From the NCBI GenBank assembly GCA_045125655.1, contig JBGVNP010000043.1:1-22866 (forward strand): a DNA stretch of 22,866 bases, in the 5' to 3' direction. The notes beneath the pieces are model-generated. The model ran no database searches. It had not been told where the DNA came from and worked only from the letters and a program-made list of their open reading frames with translations. The position numbers and the translations under genes were made by a program. Shown in pieces: positions 14,939 to 22,701 of the stretch; position 1 is the stretch's first letter, and every line of letters starts with the position of its first letter. The DNA is from RGIG4608 sp045125655 (lineage in GTDB: Bacteria; Bacillota; Clostridia; Oscillospirales; CAG-272).

Positions 14939-15265
14939 ATGAATAAAAAAGTACTTATCGGTATTATAGCATTGATTTTAGTGATATGTGCATTAACAGT
15001 TGTCATTGTGTCTTGTAATGATAGAAAAAGCGTAGTAGGAGTTTATCGTTGCGAAGTTGGAGATTATGAATATGTACTAGTTTTTGAAAAAGACGGAACA
15101 TATCGCGAGGTACATACTGAATTTATAGGTACTTGGACTAAAGATAAGAATACAATAAACATCACCTATACAAATGCTTTGGGTGAACAACATAAAACTG
15201 CTTATATAGTAGGAGACGGTGTAGGAATTATTTCTGGAAGTAAATTTTATGAAAAGGTAAAATAA
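14939..15265 (+). CDS. Small predicted lipoprotein, unknown function
   Basis: The 108-residue protein has a basic start (MNKK), a long hydrophobic segment and a lipobox-like IVSC ending at C26, so it is probably a lipid-anchored surface protein. The remaining 80 residues alternate hydrophobic and polar residues as in a small beta-sheet domain (GVYRCEVGDYEYVLVFEKDG then GTWTKDKNTINITY), a pattern seen in lipocalin-like or DUF-type small lipoproteins. The ribosome binding site is unclear: GGAGA lies about 15 bases before ATG 14939, further than usual. The CoiA-like gene begins 21 bases after its stop, with no terminator between, so both are probably co-transcribed. I do not recognise a family. 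Confidence 0.7.
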   Translation: MNKKVLIGIIALILVICALTVVIVSCNDRKSVVGVYRCEVGDYEYVLVFEKDGTYREVHTEFIGTWTKDKNTINITYTNALGEQHKTAYIVGDGVGIISGSKFYEKVK

Positions 15266-15286
15266 AATCCCTGCCGAGGTTGATTT

Positions 15287-16270
15287 ATGTATATTGCTTT
15301 AGATGAACACAACAATAGAATATGCATAGAAGACGCAGAAAAGGGTAGAGATTATTTTTGCCCCGCGTGCCATGCACCGTTAATTATAAGAGATGGTTTA
15401 CTTAACGCTAGACACTTTGCCCATAAGTCAGGTTGTTGTGAAGATACTTGGAATTATGATATGTCGGAATGGCACCGAAAAATGCAGAGTTATTTTCCTG
15501 AACACCAAAGAGAAGTAGTTGTTAAAAAAGGGAATAGGGTACATAGGGCAGATGTCTTGGTTGATAAAACTGTTATAGAATTTCAACACTCACCGATTTC
15601 TACATATGAGTTTGTTGATCGTAATGATTTTTTTATGTCATTAGGGTATCGAGTTGCTTGGGTAATTGATGTTAGTGAGCAATACGAATCAGAAATGCTC
15701 TACTTTAGCTCTGATGAAAATCACAATCTTATGAGGTGGAAATATCCGTTTAGATATCTCTCTTGGGGAAACAACCCGAGGGATTATGACAAGAAATATT
15801 CGTTGTGGCTCTATTTTGATAACGAATGTGAGATTATCAATAAAGTAATTTGGTCAACAACTGATGAAAACGATAATGCTACATTTAAAAGAATTGTCAT
15901 ATCTGATTTTAGTATAGATTTTGATGAACCTTTAGATGTAAATGAATTTTTTATGTCCAAACGCGATTTTACTAAACAAATTATTCGCAAGCTCAATTCA
16001 GAACACAAATATACTATTAGGTATTGCGGTGTTAAAGGTAAAGGTAAAGATGCATATGTCTGCCCGTTGACTAATGAGTTCGGTTTGGATTTGTTTGGAG
16101 ATGATGGATGTATTTATTGTCAGTATTGCTATATGATGATTCAAAAAAAGCGACAAGATGAAAAAACACAAACCGCAGTATATTGTTCTTATCCTGAAAT
16201 AGCGCGAGAAGGTGTGGAGGACTTTAAGGATGAAGACTTCTATGTTGCTGCGGATGTATATGACATTTAA
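15287..16270 (+). CDS. CoiA-like protein (competence CoiA family, nuclease-like)
   Basis: This 327-residue protein has the CoiA layout. The N-terminal zinc-binding-like part has CPAC (C25, C28) and ARHFAH (H43, H46). The PD-(D/E)XK-like part reads SEWHRKM (E61), RADVLVD (D89) and VIEFQHSPIS (E98, Q100). A C-terminal cysteine cluster (YVCPL and CIYCQYC near residues 260-285) may bind another metal. CoiA promotes recombination of incoming DNA in competent bacteria, but standalone members also occur in accessory regions. ATG 15287 has GAGGT (15276-15280) 6 bases upstream. Base composition is visibly more AT-rich than that of spo0A or mgtE, which suggests a recent arrival. Catalytic activity is inferred from motifs. 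Confidence 0.85.
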   Translation: MYIALDEHNNRICIEDAEKGRDYFCPACHAPLIIRDGLLNARHFAHKSGCCEDTWNYDMSEWHRKMQSYFPEHQREVVVKKGNRVHRADVLVDKTVIEFQHSPISTYEFVDRNDFFMSLGYRVAWVIDVSEQYESEMLYFSSDENHNLMRWKYPFRYLSWGNNPRDYDKKYSLWLYFDNECEIINKVIWSTTDENDNATFKRIVISDFSIDFDEPLDVNEFFMSKRDFTKQIIRKLNSEHKYTIRYCGVKGKGKDAYVCPLTNEFGLDLFGDDGCIYCQYCYMMIQKKRQDEKTQTAVYCSYPEIAREGVEDFKDEDFYVAADVYDI

Positions 16271-16303
16271 TCATTAAGGTTTGAATTTAACAATAAGAAC
16301 GCC

Positions 16304-16345
16304 TAAGAGCTTCGTAACTCGAAAGAGTACGACGCTCTTATTTTT
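16304..16345 (+). terminator. Structured hairpin with T tail after the CoiA-like gene
   Basis: Nested pairing joins TAAGAGC with GCTCTTA, TCGTA with TACGA and CTC with GAG around a GAAA loop, with one mismatch and one bulge, then TTTTT. A terminator for the lipoprotein-CoiA transcript is likely. Confidence 0.7.
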
Positions 16346-16361
16346 ATCTAAGGAGGTAAAT

Positions 16362-16487
16362 ATGGAGATAGCGGTTATTGAGAAAAAAAGAGGTTGCCCG
16401 CGCAGACGGAGGAGAGCTTGCGCGATGCCTTTCAGTGTGCTTAAATCAAAACAAAAGGACGAGCTTTGGCTCGTCCTTAAAATTTGA
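16362..16487 (+). CDS. Doubtful small ORF, 41 residues, Arg/Cys-rich
   Basis: ATG 16362 follows a strong AGGAGG (16351-16356) at 5 bases, which is the only good argument for it. The product starts MEIAVIEKKRGCPRRRRRACAMP and has no recognised domain. Its last third runs through the hairpin that terminates mgtE from the other strand, and a hairpin with T tail stands just upstream, leaving no clear promoter. It may be a remnant of a longer gene. Confidence 0.25.
   Translation: MEIAVIEKKRGCPRRRRRACAMPFSVLKSKQKDELWLVLKI
16448..16478 (-). terminator. Rho-independent terminator of mgtE
   Basis: On the minus strand a 10-bp stem (16478-16469 with 16464-16455, loop CAAA) is followed by TTGTTTT. It begins 15 bases after the mgtE stop. 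Confidence 0.8.
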
Positions 16488-16493
16488 GTGTAA

Positions 16494-17864
16494 TTAATTT
16501 AAAAGCACCACGCTTGCGATGGCGAAGTAGATGAGCAGTGAAACTGCATCGACGATTGTGGTTATGAAGGGGCTTGCCATTACTGCGGGGTCGAGTCCGA
16601 TCTTCTTTGCCGCTACGGGAAGGGCACAGCCGACTATCTTTGCCACAAGCACCGTCAAAACAAGTGTGAGAGATACGACGATATTTGCTTCTATTGATAC
16701 CTCGTTATGGAAAAGAAGGTTATCAACGAGTATTATCTTGATAAAATTGCACACGGACAAAACTGCTCCGCAAAGGAGTGCAACGCGCGTTTCCTTCCAG
16801 ATGATGCTCCAGATATCACTATTTTCAATCTCACCGACTGCAAGACCGCGGATAATGGTTACTGATGACTGACCACCTGAGTTACCGCCCGTACCCATTA
16901 GCATTGGAATGAATGCTATAAGTGCGGGAATAGCTGCGAGCTTACTTTCAAAGCCGGCGATGATCTGTCCCGTGAAGGTCGCTGAGAGCATGAGAAGGAG
17001 AAGCCACGGGATTCTCGTTTTCCAAATTTCCAAAACGCCTGCGCGCATATAGGGTTTATCACCCGGCACGATAGCCGCCATCTTTTCGATGTCCTCGGTT
17101 GCCTCTTCTTCGATAACGTCAAGCGCGTCGTCGACAGTAACGATACCTACAAGGCGGTTTTCCTTATCAACGATTGGGAGCGCGAGCATATCGTATTTTT
17201 GGATCATTGCAACAACTTCCTCTTGAGTATCAAGAGTGTTGGCGCAGAGGATCTCGGTTTCCATTATATCTCCGATAAGATCATCGGGTTTAGCAAAAAT
17301 CAAGTCCTTAAGAGAAACGATGCCCTCGAGCACACGGCTTTCGTTTGTAACGTAAGCAACGTAGACTGTTTCCTTATCAAAGCCCTTTTTGCGTATATTA
17401 TCGATAGCTTGTGAAACTGTCATTCCTTTGTGAAGGTCGATATATTCGGCGGTCATAACACTGCCCGCGCTATCCTCGGGATATGAAAGGAATTTGTTTA
17501 TAAGATCTCTTGTTTCGGGGCGCGAGAGCTTAAGGATTCTCTTTACTATCATAGCGGGTAGCTCTTCAAGAATATCGACCGCGTCATCGACGAAAAGGTC
17601 CTCAATGATCATTGAAAGCTCGGAGTCGCTCATCCTGTTTATCAAGCTCTCCTGAAGATCAAGCTCCATAAACGAGAATATGCCTGCTGCGGCATCCTTT
17701 TTGAGCATACGGAATGCGCTTAGCATAAGCTCGGCGGGAAGGGATTCAAGATATTCTGCGGCGTCTATGTCGTTAAGCTCGTCTATACGGCGCATGAAAT
17801 CTGCATATTTTTTGTCTAAGAGCAGGGAATTAAGCTCTTCAAAAATTTCATCTCTGTTTTCCAT
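16494..17864 (-). CDS. mgtE: Magnesium transporter MgtE
   Basis: The 456-residue protein matches MgtE in length and order. An acidic helical N domain (about 1-135) is followed by a pair of CBS domains (about 136-262, starting at SAGSVMT) and a five-helix membrane domain (about 285-456). Family blocks visible are the PMLMGTGGNSGGQSS pore-region stretch and GLDPAVMASPF near the C-terminus. MgtE is a dimeric Mg2+ channel gated by cytoplasmic Mg2+ bound between N and CBS domains. ATG 17864 has AAGGAGGG at 6 bases. Only about 40 bases lie between the -10 box and the start codon, too little for the M-box riboswitch that controls mgtE in many Firmicutes, so control is probably at the protein level. 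Confidence 0.96.
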   Translation of the reverse strand: MENRDEIFEELNSLLLDKKYADFMRRIDELNDIDAAEYLESLPAELMLSAFRMLKKDAAAGIFSFMELDLQESLINRMSDSELSMIIEDLFVDDAVDILEELPAMIVKRILKLSRPETRDLINKFLSYPEDSAGSVMTAEYIDLHKGMTVSQAIDNIRKKGFDKETVYVAYVTNESRVLEGIVSLKDLIFAKPDDLIGDIMETEILCANTLDTQEEVVAMIQKYDMLALPIVDKENRLVGIVTVDDALDVIEEEATEDIEKMAAIVPGDKPYMRAGVLEIWKTRIPWLLLLMLSATFTGQIIAGFESKLAAIPALIAFIPMLMGTGGNSGGQSSVTIIRGLAVGEIENSDIWSIIWKETRVALLCGAVLSVCNFIKIILVDNLLFHNEVSIEANIVVSLTLVLTVLVAKIVGCALPVAAKKIGLDPAVMASPFITTIVDAVSLLIYFAIASVVLLN

Positions 17865-17903
17865 ATCATACCCTCCTTTTTAAAAAATCTGCATTGCTAA
17901 ATA

Positions 17904-17932
17904 ATTTTACTCCTTTTGTTTATTAAAGTCAA
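17904..17932 (-). promoter_or_regulatory. sigma-A promoter of mgtE
   Basis: On the minus strand TTGACT (17932-17927) and TAAAAT (17909-17904) are 17 bp apart. Confidence 0.8.
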
Positions 17933-17971
17933 CTATGTTCACAATAATTTTAAAAAAATATAAAAAAAGAC

Positions 17972-18000
17972 TTGATTTTTTATAAGGAATATGATACAAT
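17972..18000 (+). promoter_or_regulatory. sigma-A promoter of tRNA-Leu
   Basis: TTGATT (17972-17977) and TACAAT (17995-18000) are 17 bp apart, 14 bases before the tRNA 5' end. Confidence 0.8.
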
Positions 18001-18014
18001 ACCATTTGTTGAAC

Positions 18015-18101
18015 GCCGGTGTGATGGAATTGGCAGACGTGCTGGACTCAAAATCCAGTGGTAGCGATACCGTATCGGTTCGACCCCGATCACCGGCACC
18101 A
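18015..18101 (+). tRNA. tRNA-Leu (anticodon CAA), CCA encoded
   Basis: The 87-base class II tRNA has acceptor arms GCCGGTG and CACCGGC, discriminator A and encoded CCA. The anticodon stem CTGGA/TCCAG encloses CTCAAAA with anticodon CAA. A long variable arm follows, as in leucine tRNAs, and the T loop reads GGTTCGACCCC. Confidence 0.96.
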
Positions 18102-18108
18102 AACAAAA
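18083..18108 (+). repeat. 26-bp repeat, tRNA copy (3' end of tRNA-Leu)
   Basis: This is the original of the echo at 18244-18269: the T-arm end, acceptor arm, CCA and the first 7 bases beyond it. Confidence 0.9.
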
Positions 18109-18142
18109 CAGACCAAACCGTGAGGTTTGGTCTGTTTTGTTT
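18101..18142 (+). terminator. Terminator hairpin directly after tRNA-Leu
   Basis: A perfect 19-bp stem (18101-18119 with 18124-18142, loop GTGA) begins at the last base of CCA. The right arm is T-rich (TGTTTTGTTT), but there is no long T run beyond it. Confidence 0.8.
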
Positions 18143-18161
18143 CTTGAGAGATTTTACGGAG

Positions 18162-18191
18162 AACCTGATGTTTGCTTGCAAATATCAGGTT
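18162..18191. repeat. Inverted repeat between the tRNA-Leu terminator and the echo
   Basis: A 12-bp stem with one G-T pair (18162-18173 with 18180-18191) encloses the loop GCTTGC. It has no T tail, so it is not a standard terminator. Confidence 0.6.
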
Positions 18192-18243
18192 GCGTTTGAA
18201 AATAAAATTTAATTGCCAACGCTCGCGCAAACGTGAGTTCGTT

Positions 18244-18269
18244 ACCCCGATCACCGGCACCAAACAAAA
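18244..18269 (+). repeat. 26-bp echo of the tRNA-Leu 3' end
   Basis: It is identical to 18083-18108 and includes acceptor arm and CCA. It is preceded by GTTCG (18237-18241), as in the tRNA T loop, with two extra T. No tRNA body lies upstream, so this is a partial copy 161 bp downstream. Confidence 0.92.
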
Positions 18270-18295
18270 ACCGAACCTTGAAGGTTCGGTTTTTT
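18266..18295 (+). terminator. Second terminator, after the tRNA-Leu echo
   Basis: The stem CCGAACC/GGTTCGG (18271-18277 with 18283-18289) extended by A/T pairs is followed by T runs. It differs in sequence from the first terminator. Confidence 0.85.
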
Positions 18296-18296
18296 C

Positions 18297-18474
18297 TTTT
18301 TTTATAAAAAATAAGCTCGCTACGCGAACTGAACGTAGTTTGCTTTGGATGCGGATTTGTTATTTTATTAAACATTATATTGCATTTATGAACGCTATTC
18401 TCGTTTTTATACCTATAAATCATGTAGCTAATTTGTGCATTGTGCTGAAATTCACGAAAATAATCAAAATTTAA
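18297..18474. other. AT-rich intergenic stretch without recognisable genes
   Basis: No supported coding sequence. It lies between the second tRNA-Leu terminator and the promoter of the large secreted protein. Confidence 0.6.
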
Positions 18475-18503
18475 TTGTCATATTGTTCATATTGTGTTAC
18501 AAT
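18475..18503 (+). promoter_or_regulatory. sigma-A promoter of the large secreted repeat protein
   Basis: TTGTCA (18475-18480) and TACAAT (18498-18503) are 17 bp apart, 49 bases before ATG 18553. Confidence 0.75.
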
Positions 18504-18552
18504 ATAATTTACCAAATTATGAAAATTAATTTTCAAAAAGGAGAAAATTTTT

Positions 18553-21500
18553 ATGAGAAAGTTAAGTAGAATCTTAGCTCTCGCACTTGTGATGATCATA
18601 GCAGTCTCTATGATGACTATGTTCGCGTTCGAAGCAAGTGCGGCGACAACAAGAACTATTTACTTCAAACCCAATACTAGTTATTGGGATCAAGCTAATG
18701 CTGTTTTTTATGCATGGACTTGGGGTGGTAGTTCAGCGGATGAATGGGTTAAATTTGAAAAAACATCTGTTAACGGTATTTACTCCGCAGTAATTCCCTC
18801 TGATAGAACAGGTATGAAATTGCGCAGATTTAATCCTAGTGACACATCTGCACCTCATTGGAATAGTGCATGGAATGAAACTGGTGATTTGACCATAACT
18901 TCTAGCAAAAATATGTTTACTATGTCCAGCTGGTCAGGTGGTTCTTGGAGCTATTATTGCAATAATAATCATACTTGGAACAGCGGCACAGTAACAAAAG
19001 CGGCAACCTGTTCCGCAACAGGTACTATGAAGTACACATGTACAAAGTGTAGTGCCACAAAGAATGAAGCGATTGAAAAAATTGCTCATAGCTTTAGCGG
19101 AGCTTCTTGTACTGTTTGTGGCACGGCTAATCCCGATTATTGCGCGCACTCAAGCAAGACAGAGGTTAATACAGCTACTTGTACAACAGCAGGTAAGCAT
19201 TACTTTGACTGCGATAACTGTGATGAGATTTTTGATGAAACATCGGTCGATGCTCTCGGTCACAATTATGTGAACGGCGTTTGCTCACGTTGCGATCTCA
19301 TTATTACATATTTTGTAAACAGTGCTAAATGGGAAAACGTAAGCGCTCACATGTGGATTGAGGGCGGTGAAGGTACTACATGGCCCGGAAATGCAATGAC
19401 AAAGACGGGCGATACAGTAAACGGATTTGACGTTTACTATATTGAGTCTGCAACTGCTTACGCTAATATTATTTTCAACAATAACAATGCAGGATCTCAA
19501 ACCGCAGACCTCAAATTGGCTCCCGGTCAGTATTATAATCTCAGTGATAATACTTGGTACGGTAGCCTTGATGCTATCCCCGAGCTCGATCCTCTTGCAA
19601 CAGGAAATTTCCTTGTTGGCTCATTCAACGGTTGGAATACAACTCTTAATGAATTTAAGCTTGATAAGGAAGGCGGTTCAACGTCTTACGTCAGCATCGA
19701 GCTTGAAGAGGGTGCAAAAATTGAATTTAAGGTTATGTTTGACGGCATATGGTACGGTTCAAACACTGCATTTACTTCGGAAACTGCAAGCGGTGATTTT
19801 TCAAATTCTGTTTCTGGTAATGCAACCTTGACAGCTCTTTGCAAGGGTACATATGTATTTGCCCTTACAGACAAAACTCTCAAAGTGACATTTGTTTCTC
19901 ACACTCCCGGCGCGGCTGCGGATTGTGAAAATGCTCAGGTATGTACAGTTTGCGGTACACAACTTGCAGATAAGCTCGGACACAATATCGTAGTGGATAA
20001 GGCAGTAGATGCAACTTGCTTGAATACGGGTCTCACAGCAGGTGAACATTGTACGAGATGTGACTACAAGGTAGCGCAAAAAGTTGTTGATGCTCTTGGA
20101 CACAATCTTGTTGGTGTATTAGGTAAGGCAGCAGATTGCTTGAATGATGGCTACACCGCATACAAGGATTGTTCACGTTGTGATTATATAGAAGGCAAGG
20201 AAACAATTTCTGCACTCGGACACGATATGGTAACTGATAAAGCAGTCGCACCCGATTGCTTAAATACGGGCCTTACAGAGGGCTCACACTGCTCAAGATG
20301 CGACCATAAGGTAGCACAGAAAGTAGTTGATGCACTCGGACACGACATGGTAACTGACAAAGCAGTTGCACCCGATTGCTTGAATACAGGTCTTACAGAG
20401 GGCTCACACTGCTCAATATGCGACCATAAGGTAGCACAAGAAGTAGTTGACGCGCTCGGACACGATTACAAAGCAGTAGTAACTGCTCCTACATTTGATG
20501 CAGAGGGTTATACAACGCACACATGCTCAAGATGTAGTGACTCTTACAAGGATTCTTACGTAAATGCACTTGTTGCAGTAGCAACAGTGAACGGCGTTAG
20601 ATATGAAACACTTACTGAAGCAATTGCAGTAGGCGGTGAAATAATTCTTCTTGAGGACGTTGTTCTTGAAGGTTCTCTCGTAATTCCTGCAGGCAAGGTT
20701 GTAACACTTAACCTTGACGGTCATACAATCAGCCAGTCCAAGGAATGCGTAGGATCATATTCAATGATCGAAAATAAGGGAACTCTTGTTATCACAGGTA
20801 ACGGTAAGGTCTCCTTTACTGATACAAGCGCAGGCGATCCTACATTCGGTTGGGGATCATACACAATCTACAACACGGGAACTCTCGTAGTTGAAAACGG
20901 TACTATCGAGCATCTCGGTGAGCAAGCGTTCGCAACTCATATGATCTGCGCGATCTTCCAGTATTCCGGCTCAACAACTATTAACGGTGGTGTTATTTCG
21001 ACTTCTGCATACCGTTCCGCTCGTCTTTGGATGGGTGAAATGGTAATCAACGGTGGTGAATTTGACGGTCAGCTTTGGGTACAGTCAGTTGATAGCACCT
21101 CAAAGCTTACAATAAATGGCGGTACATTCGGTCCTAACGGACGTGACGGCTCATCCGTATTCGTTGATTGCGGTTCTAACAATACGGTAGAATTTAAGGT
21201 TACAGGCGGTAACTTTACAACAAAGATCGGTTGCAACGATGCAACCAGATTGACAGGCGACCGTATCATCGGTGGTTCTTTCTCCGCTGCTGCAGTATCC
21301 GGCACCAACAGTGCACTCATTGCAGAGGGATATATCTTTAATGAGAACGGTAACGTTATAAAGGAAGTTCATCAACATTCCTATAATAAGGTAGTAACTG
21401 CTCCCACATGTTTGGAAGAGGGTTATACAACTTATACATGTGATTGTGGTGATGAATACGTATCCGATAAGGTTGACGCACTCGGACACGATATGGTAAC

Positions 21501-22407
21501 TGATAAAGCAGTCGCCCCCGATTGCTTGAATACAGGTCTTACAGAGGGCTCACACTGCTCAAGATGTGACCATAAGGTAGCACAGGAAGTAGTTAAAGCA
21601 CTCGGTCACACTGAGGTCGTTGATAAAGCGGTAGCAGCTACTTGTACAACATCAGGTCTTACAGAAGGTAAGCACTGCTCAGTATGTAACGAAGTTCTCG
21701 TTGCACAGACAGAGGTTAAAGCACTCGGTCATACTGAGGTGGTAGATAAAGCAGTAGCACCCACATGTACTGCAACAGGTCTTACAGAAGGTAAGCACTG
21801 CTCCGTATGTAAGGAAGTTTTCGTCAAGCAGGAAGTAGTTGAAAAGGTAGCTCATACTCCTGCAGATGCAGTAGTTGAAAACAAGGTTGAAGCAACTTGC
21901 AAGGCAGAAGGCTCTTATGATAGCGTAGTTAAGTGCTCTGTATGTAGCGCTGAACTTAGTCGTGAAAGAAAGACAATCAGTAAGCTTGCTCATACTGAGG
22001 TTACTATTCCCGCTACAGCGGCAACATGTACTTCTACAGGTCTTACAGAAGGTAAGAAGTGCTCAGTTTGTCAGACGGTAATAGTTTCTCAAACAACTAT
22101 AGATGCTCTTGGTCACACAGAGGAGATTATTCCCGGTACAGCGGCAACATGTACTTCTACAGGTCTTTCAGAGGGTAAGAAGTGCTCCGTTTGTGAAGAG
22201 ATTCTTGTAGCACAGAATGAGATTGCTAAGCTCGAGCATACATTTGTAAACGGTGAGTGTGCTTGCGGTGAACAGGATCCTCACTACACTAATCCCACAA
22301 CACCCAATCCTGAGGATGAGTTTGAAAGTGATAACATCATAGTTAAAATTCTTAAGTTTATTTTGATGCTCTTCAAGACATTCAGAGCATTCTTTGGATC
22401 ATTCTAA
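18553..22407 (+). CDS. Large secreted modular protein: starch-binding-like modules, cysteine-rich repeats, beta-helix
   Basis: The 1284-residue protein has a signal peptide cut near residue 30 (ASA-A). Order: a carbohydrate-binding-like module (about 34-136), four full or partial cysteine repeats (140-250), a CBM26-like starch-binding module (about 250-338), an X25/CBM48-like module (about 348-448, GNFLVGSFNGW), repeats (450-672), a pectate-lyase-like right-handed beta-helix region (about 675-940, with repeated INGG blocks), repeats (942-1245) and a hydrophobic basic tail (1259-1284). The repeats of about 40 residues read LGH...TC(x11 to next Cys)...HCSVC and occur about 18 times including partial ones. 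No catalytic residues are evident, so it is probably a binding or structural surface protein for glucans. There is no LPXTG sorting signal. ATG 18553 has AAGGAG upstream. Glucan binding is inferred. Confidence 0.85.
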   Translation: MRKLSRILALALVMIIAVSMMTMFAFEASAATTRTIYFKPNTSYWDQANAVFYAWTWGGSSADEWVKFEKTSVNGIYSAVIPSDRTGMKLRRFNPSDTSAPHWNSAWNETGDLTITSSKNMFTMSSWSGGSWSYYCNNNHTWNSGTVTKAATCSATGTMKYTCTKCSATKNEAIEKIAHSFSGASCTVCGTANPDYCAHSSKTEVNTATCTTAGKHYFDCDNCDEIFDETSVDALGHNYVNGVCSRCDLIITYFVNSAKWENVSAHMWIEGGEGTTWPGNAMTKTGDTVNGFDVYYIESATAYANIIFNNNNAGSQTADLKLAPGQYYNLSDNTWYGSLDAIPELDPLATGNFLVGSFNGWNTTLNEFKLDKEGGSTSYVSIELEEGAKIEFKVMFDGIWYGSNTAFTSETASGDFSNSVSGNATLTALCKGTYVFALTDKTLKVTFVSHTPGAAADCENAQVCTVCGTQLADKLGHNIVVDKAVDATCLNTGLTAGEHCTRCDYKVAQKVVDALGHNLVGVLGKAADCLNDGYTAYKDCSRCDYIEGKETISALGHDMVTDKAVAPDCLNTGLTEGSHCSRCDHKVAQKVVDALGHDMVTDKAVAPDCLNTGLTEGSHCSICDHKVAQEVVDALGHDYKAVVTAPTFDAEGYTTHTCSRCSDSYKDSYVNALVAVATVNGVRYETLTEAIAVGGEIILLEDVVLEGSLVIPAGKVVTLNLDGHTISQSKECVGSYSMIENKGTLVITGNGKVSFTDTSAGDPTFGWGSYTIYNTGTLVVENGTIEHLGEQAFATHMICAIFQYSGSTTINGGVISTSAYRSARLWMGEMVINGGEFDGQLWVQSVDSTSKLTINGGTFGPNGRDGSSVFVDCGSNNTVEFKVTGGNFTTKIGCNDATRLTGDRIIGGSFSAAAVSGTNSALIAEGYIFNENGNVIKEVHQHSYNKVVTAPTCLEEGYTTYTCDCGDEYVSDKVDALGHDMVTDKAVAPDCLNTGLTEGSHCSRCDHKVAQEVVKALGHTEVVDKAVAATCTTSGLTEGKHCSVCNEVLVAQTEVKALGHTEVVDKAVAPTCTATGLTEGKHCSVCKEVFVKQEVVEKVAHTPADAVVENKVEATCKAEGSYDSVVKCSVCSAELSRERKTISKLAHTEVTIPATAATCTSTGLTEGKKCSVCQTVIVSQTTIDALGHTEEIIPGTAATCTSTGLSEGKKCSVCEEILVAQNEIAKLEHTFVNGECACGEQDPHYTNPTTPNPEDEFESDNIIVKILKFILMLFKTFRAFFGSF
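19981..20460 (+). repeat. Four tandem 120-bp coding repeats
   Basis: Units 19981-20100, 20101-20220, 20221-20340 and 20341-20460 are each exactly 120 bp, coding for 40 residues. The last two differ at about 11 bases, most of them silent, so they are fairly recent copies kept under selection. A fifth close copy is at 21487-21606, beyond the beta-helix region. Confidence 0.92.
21487..21606 (+). repeat. Distant copy of the 120-bp coding repeat
   Basis: It is nearly identical to 20221-20340 although 1.1 kb away on the other side of the beta-helix segment, which suggests copying or gene conversion within the gene. It is followed by 123-bp relatives at 21607 and 21730. Confidence 0.88.
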
Positions 22408-22422
22408 TCAAATAATAAAATT

Positions 22423-22449
22423 AGCAGGCGCAATCGCGCCTGCTTTTTT
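22423..22449 (+). terminator. Rho-independent terminator of the secreted repeat protein gene
   Basis: A 9-bp GC-rich stem (22423-22431 with 22436-22444, loop AATC) is followed by TTTTTT. Confidence 0.9.
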
Positions 22450-22540
22450 CTATTATTAAAGCAGACAGCTCGATTCACCATTTTCAAGAGAATTGGAGTT
22501 GGTGGGGTAGTGGGATACATAAATTTTTTCAAAAAAACTA

Positions 22541-22568
22541 TTGACAATATAACGTGTACCGTTATAAA
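22541..22568 (+). promoter_or_regulatory. Promoter of the AraM/EgsA gene
   Basis: TTGACA (22541-22546) and TATAAA (22563-22568) are 16 bp apart. The leader to ATG 22702 is about 125 bases and contains GAGCT/AGCTC inverted repeats (about 22606-22630). Confidence 0.7.
22549..22565. promoter_or_regulatory. 17-bp palindromic operator candidate within the AraM/EgsA promoter
   Basis: ATAACG and CGTTAT are perfect arms around TGTAC, filling the space between the -35 and -10 boxes, so a bound repressor would block RNA polymerase. The core resembles sites of sugar-responsive GntR- or LacI-type repressors; which one is unknown. Confidence 0.6.
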
Positions 22569-22701
22569 ATATTACTTGCTATCGTGTAAATTTTTAATGG
22601 ACTGCGAGCTATGAGCATCACTTTTAGCTCAAAAAACTGAAAATTATTATAAATATATTATTTAAAACAATGGCAAGAAATTGCATAGGAGGTACAAGTA
22701 T

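Noticed and set aside
17865..17940. M-box (ykoK) Mg2+ riboswitch upstream of mgtE
   Set aside because: The -10 box is only about 40 bases from the start codon, leaving no room for the riboswitch.
18015..18295. Integrated mobile element at tRNA-Leu bounded by attL/attR
   Set aside because: The enclosed DNA is about 135 bp with no integrase or other gene, so a functional element is not supported; only the 3'-end echo is reported.
19981..20460. Regular 120-bp repeats as a CRISPR-like array or satellite
   Set aside because: They are in frame inside one long coding sequence, are 120 bp with no unique spacers, and differ mostly at silent positions.
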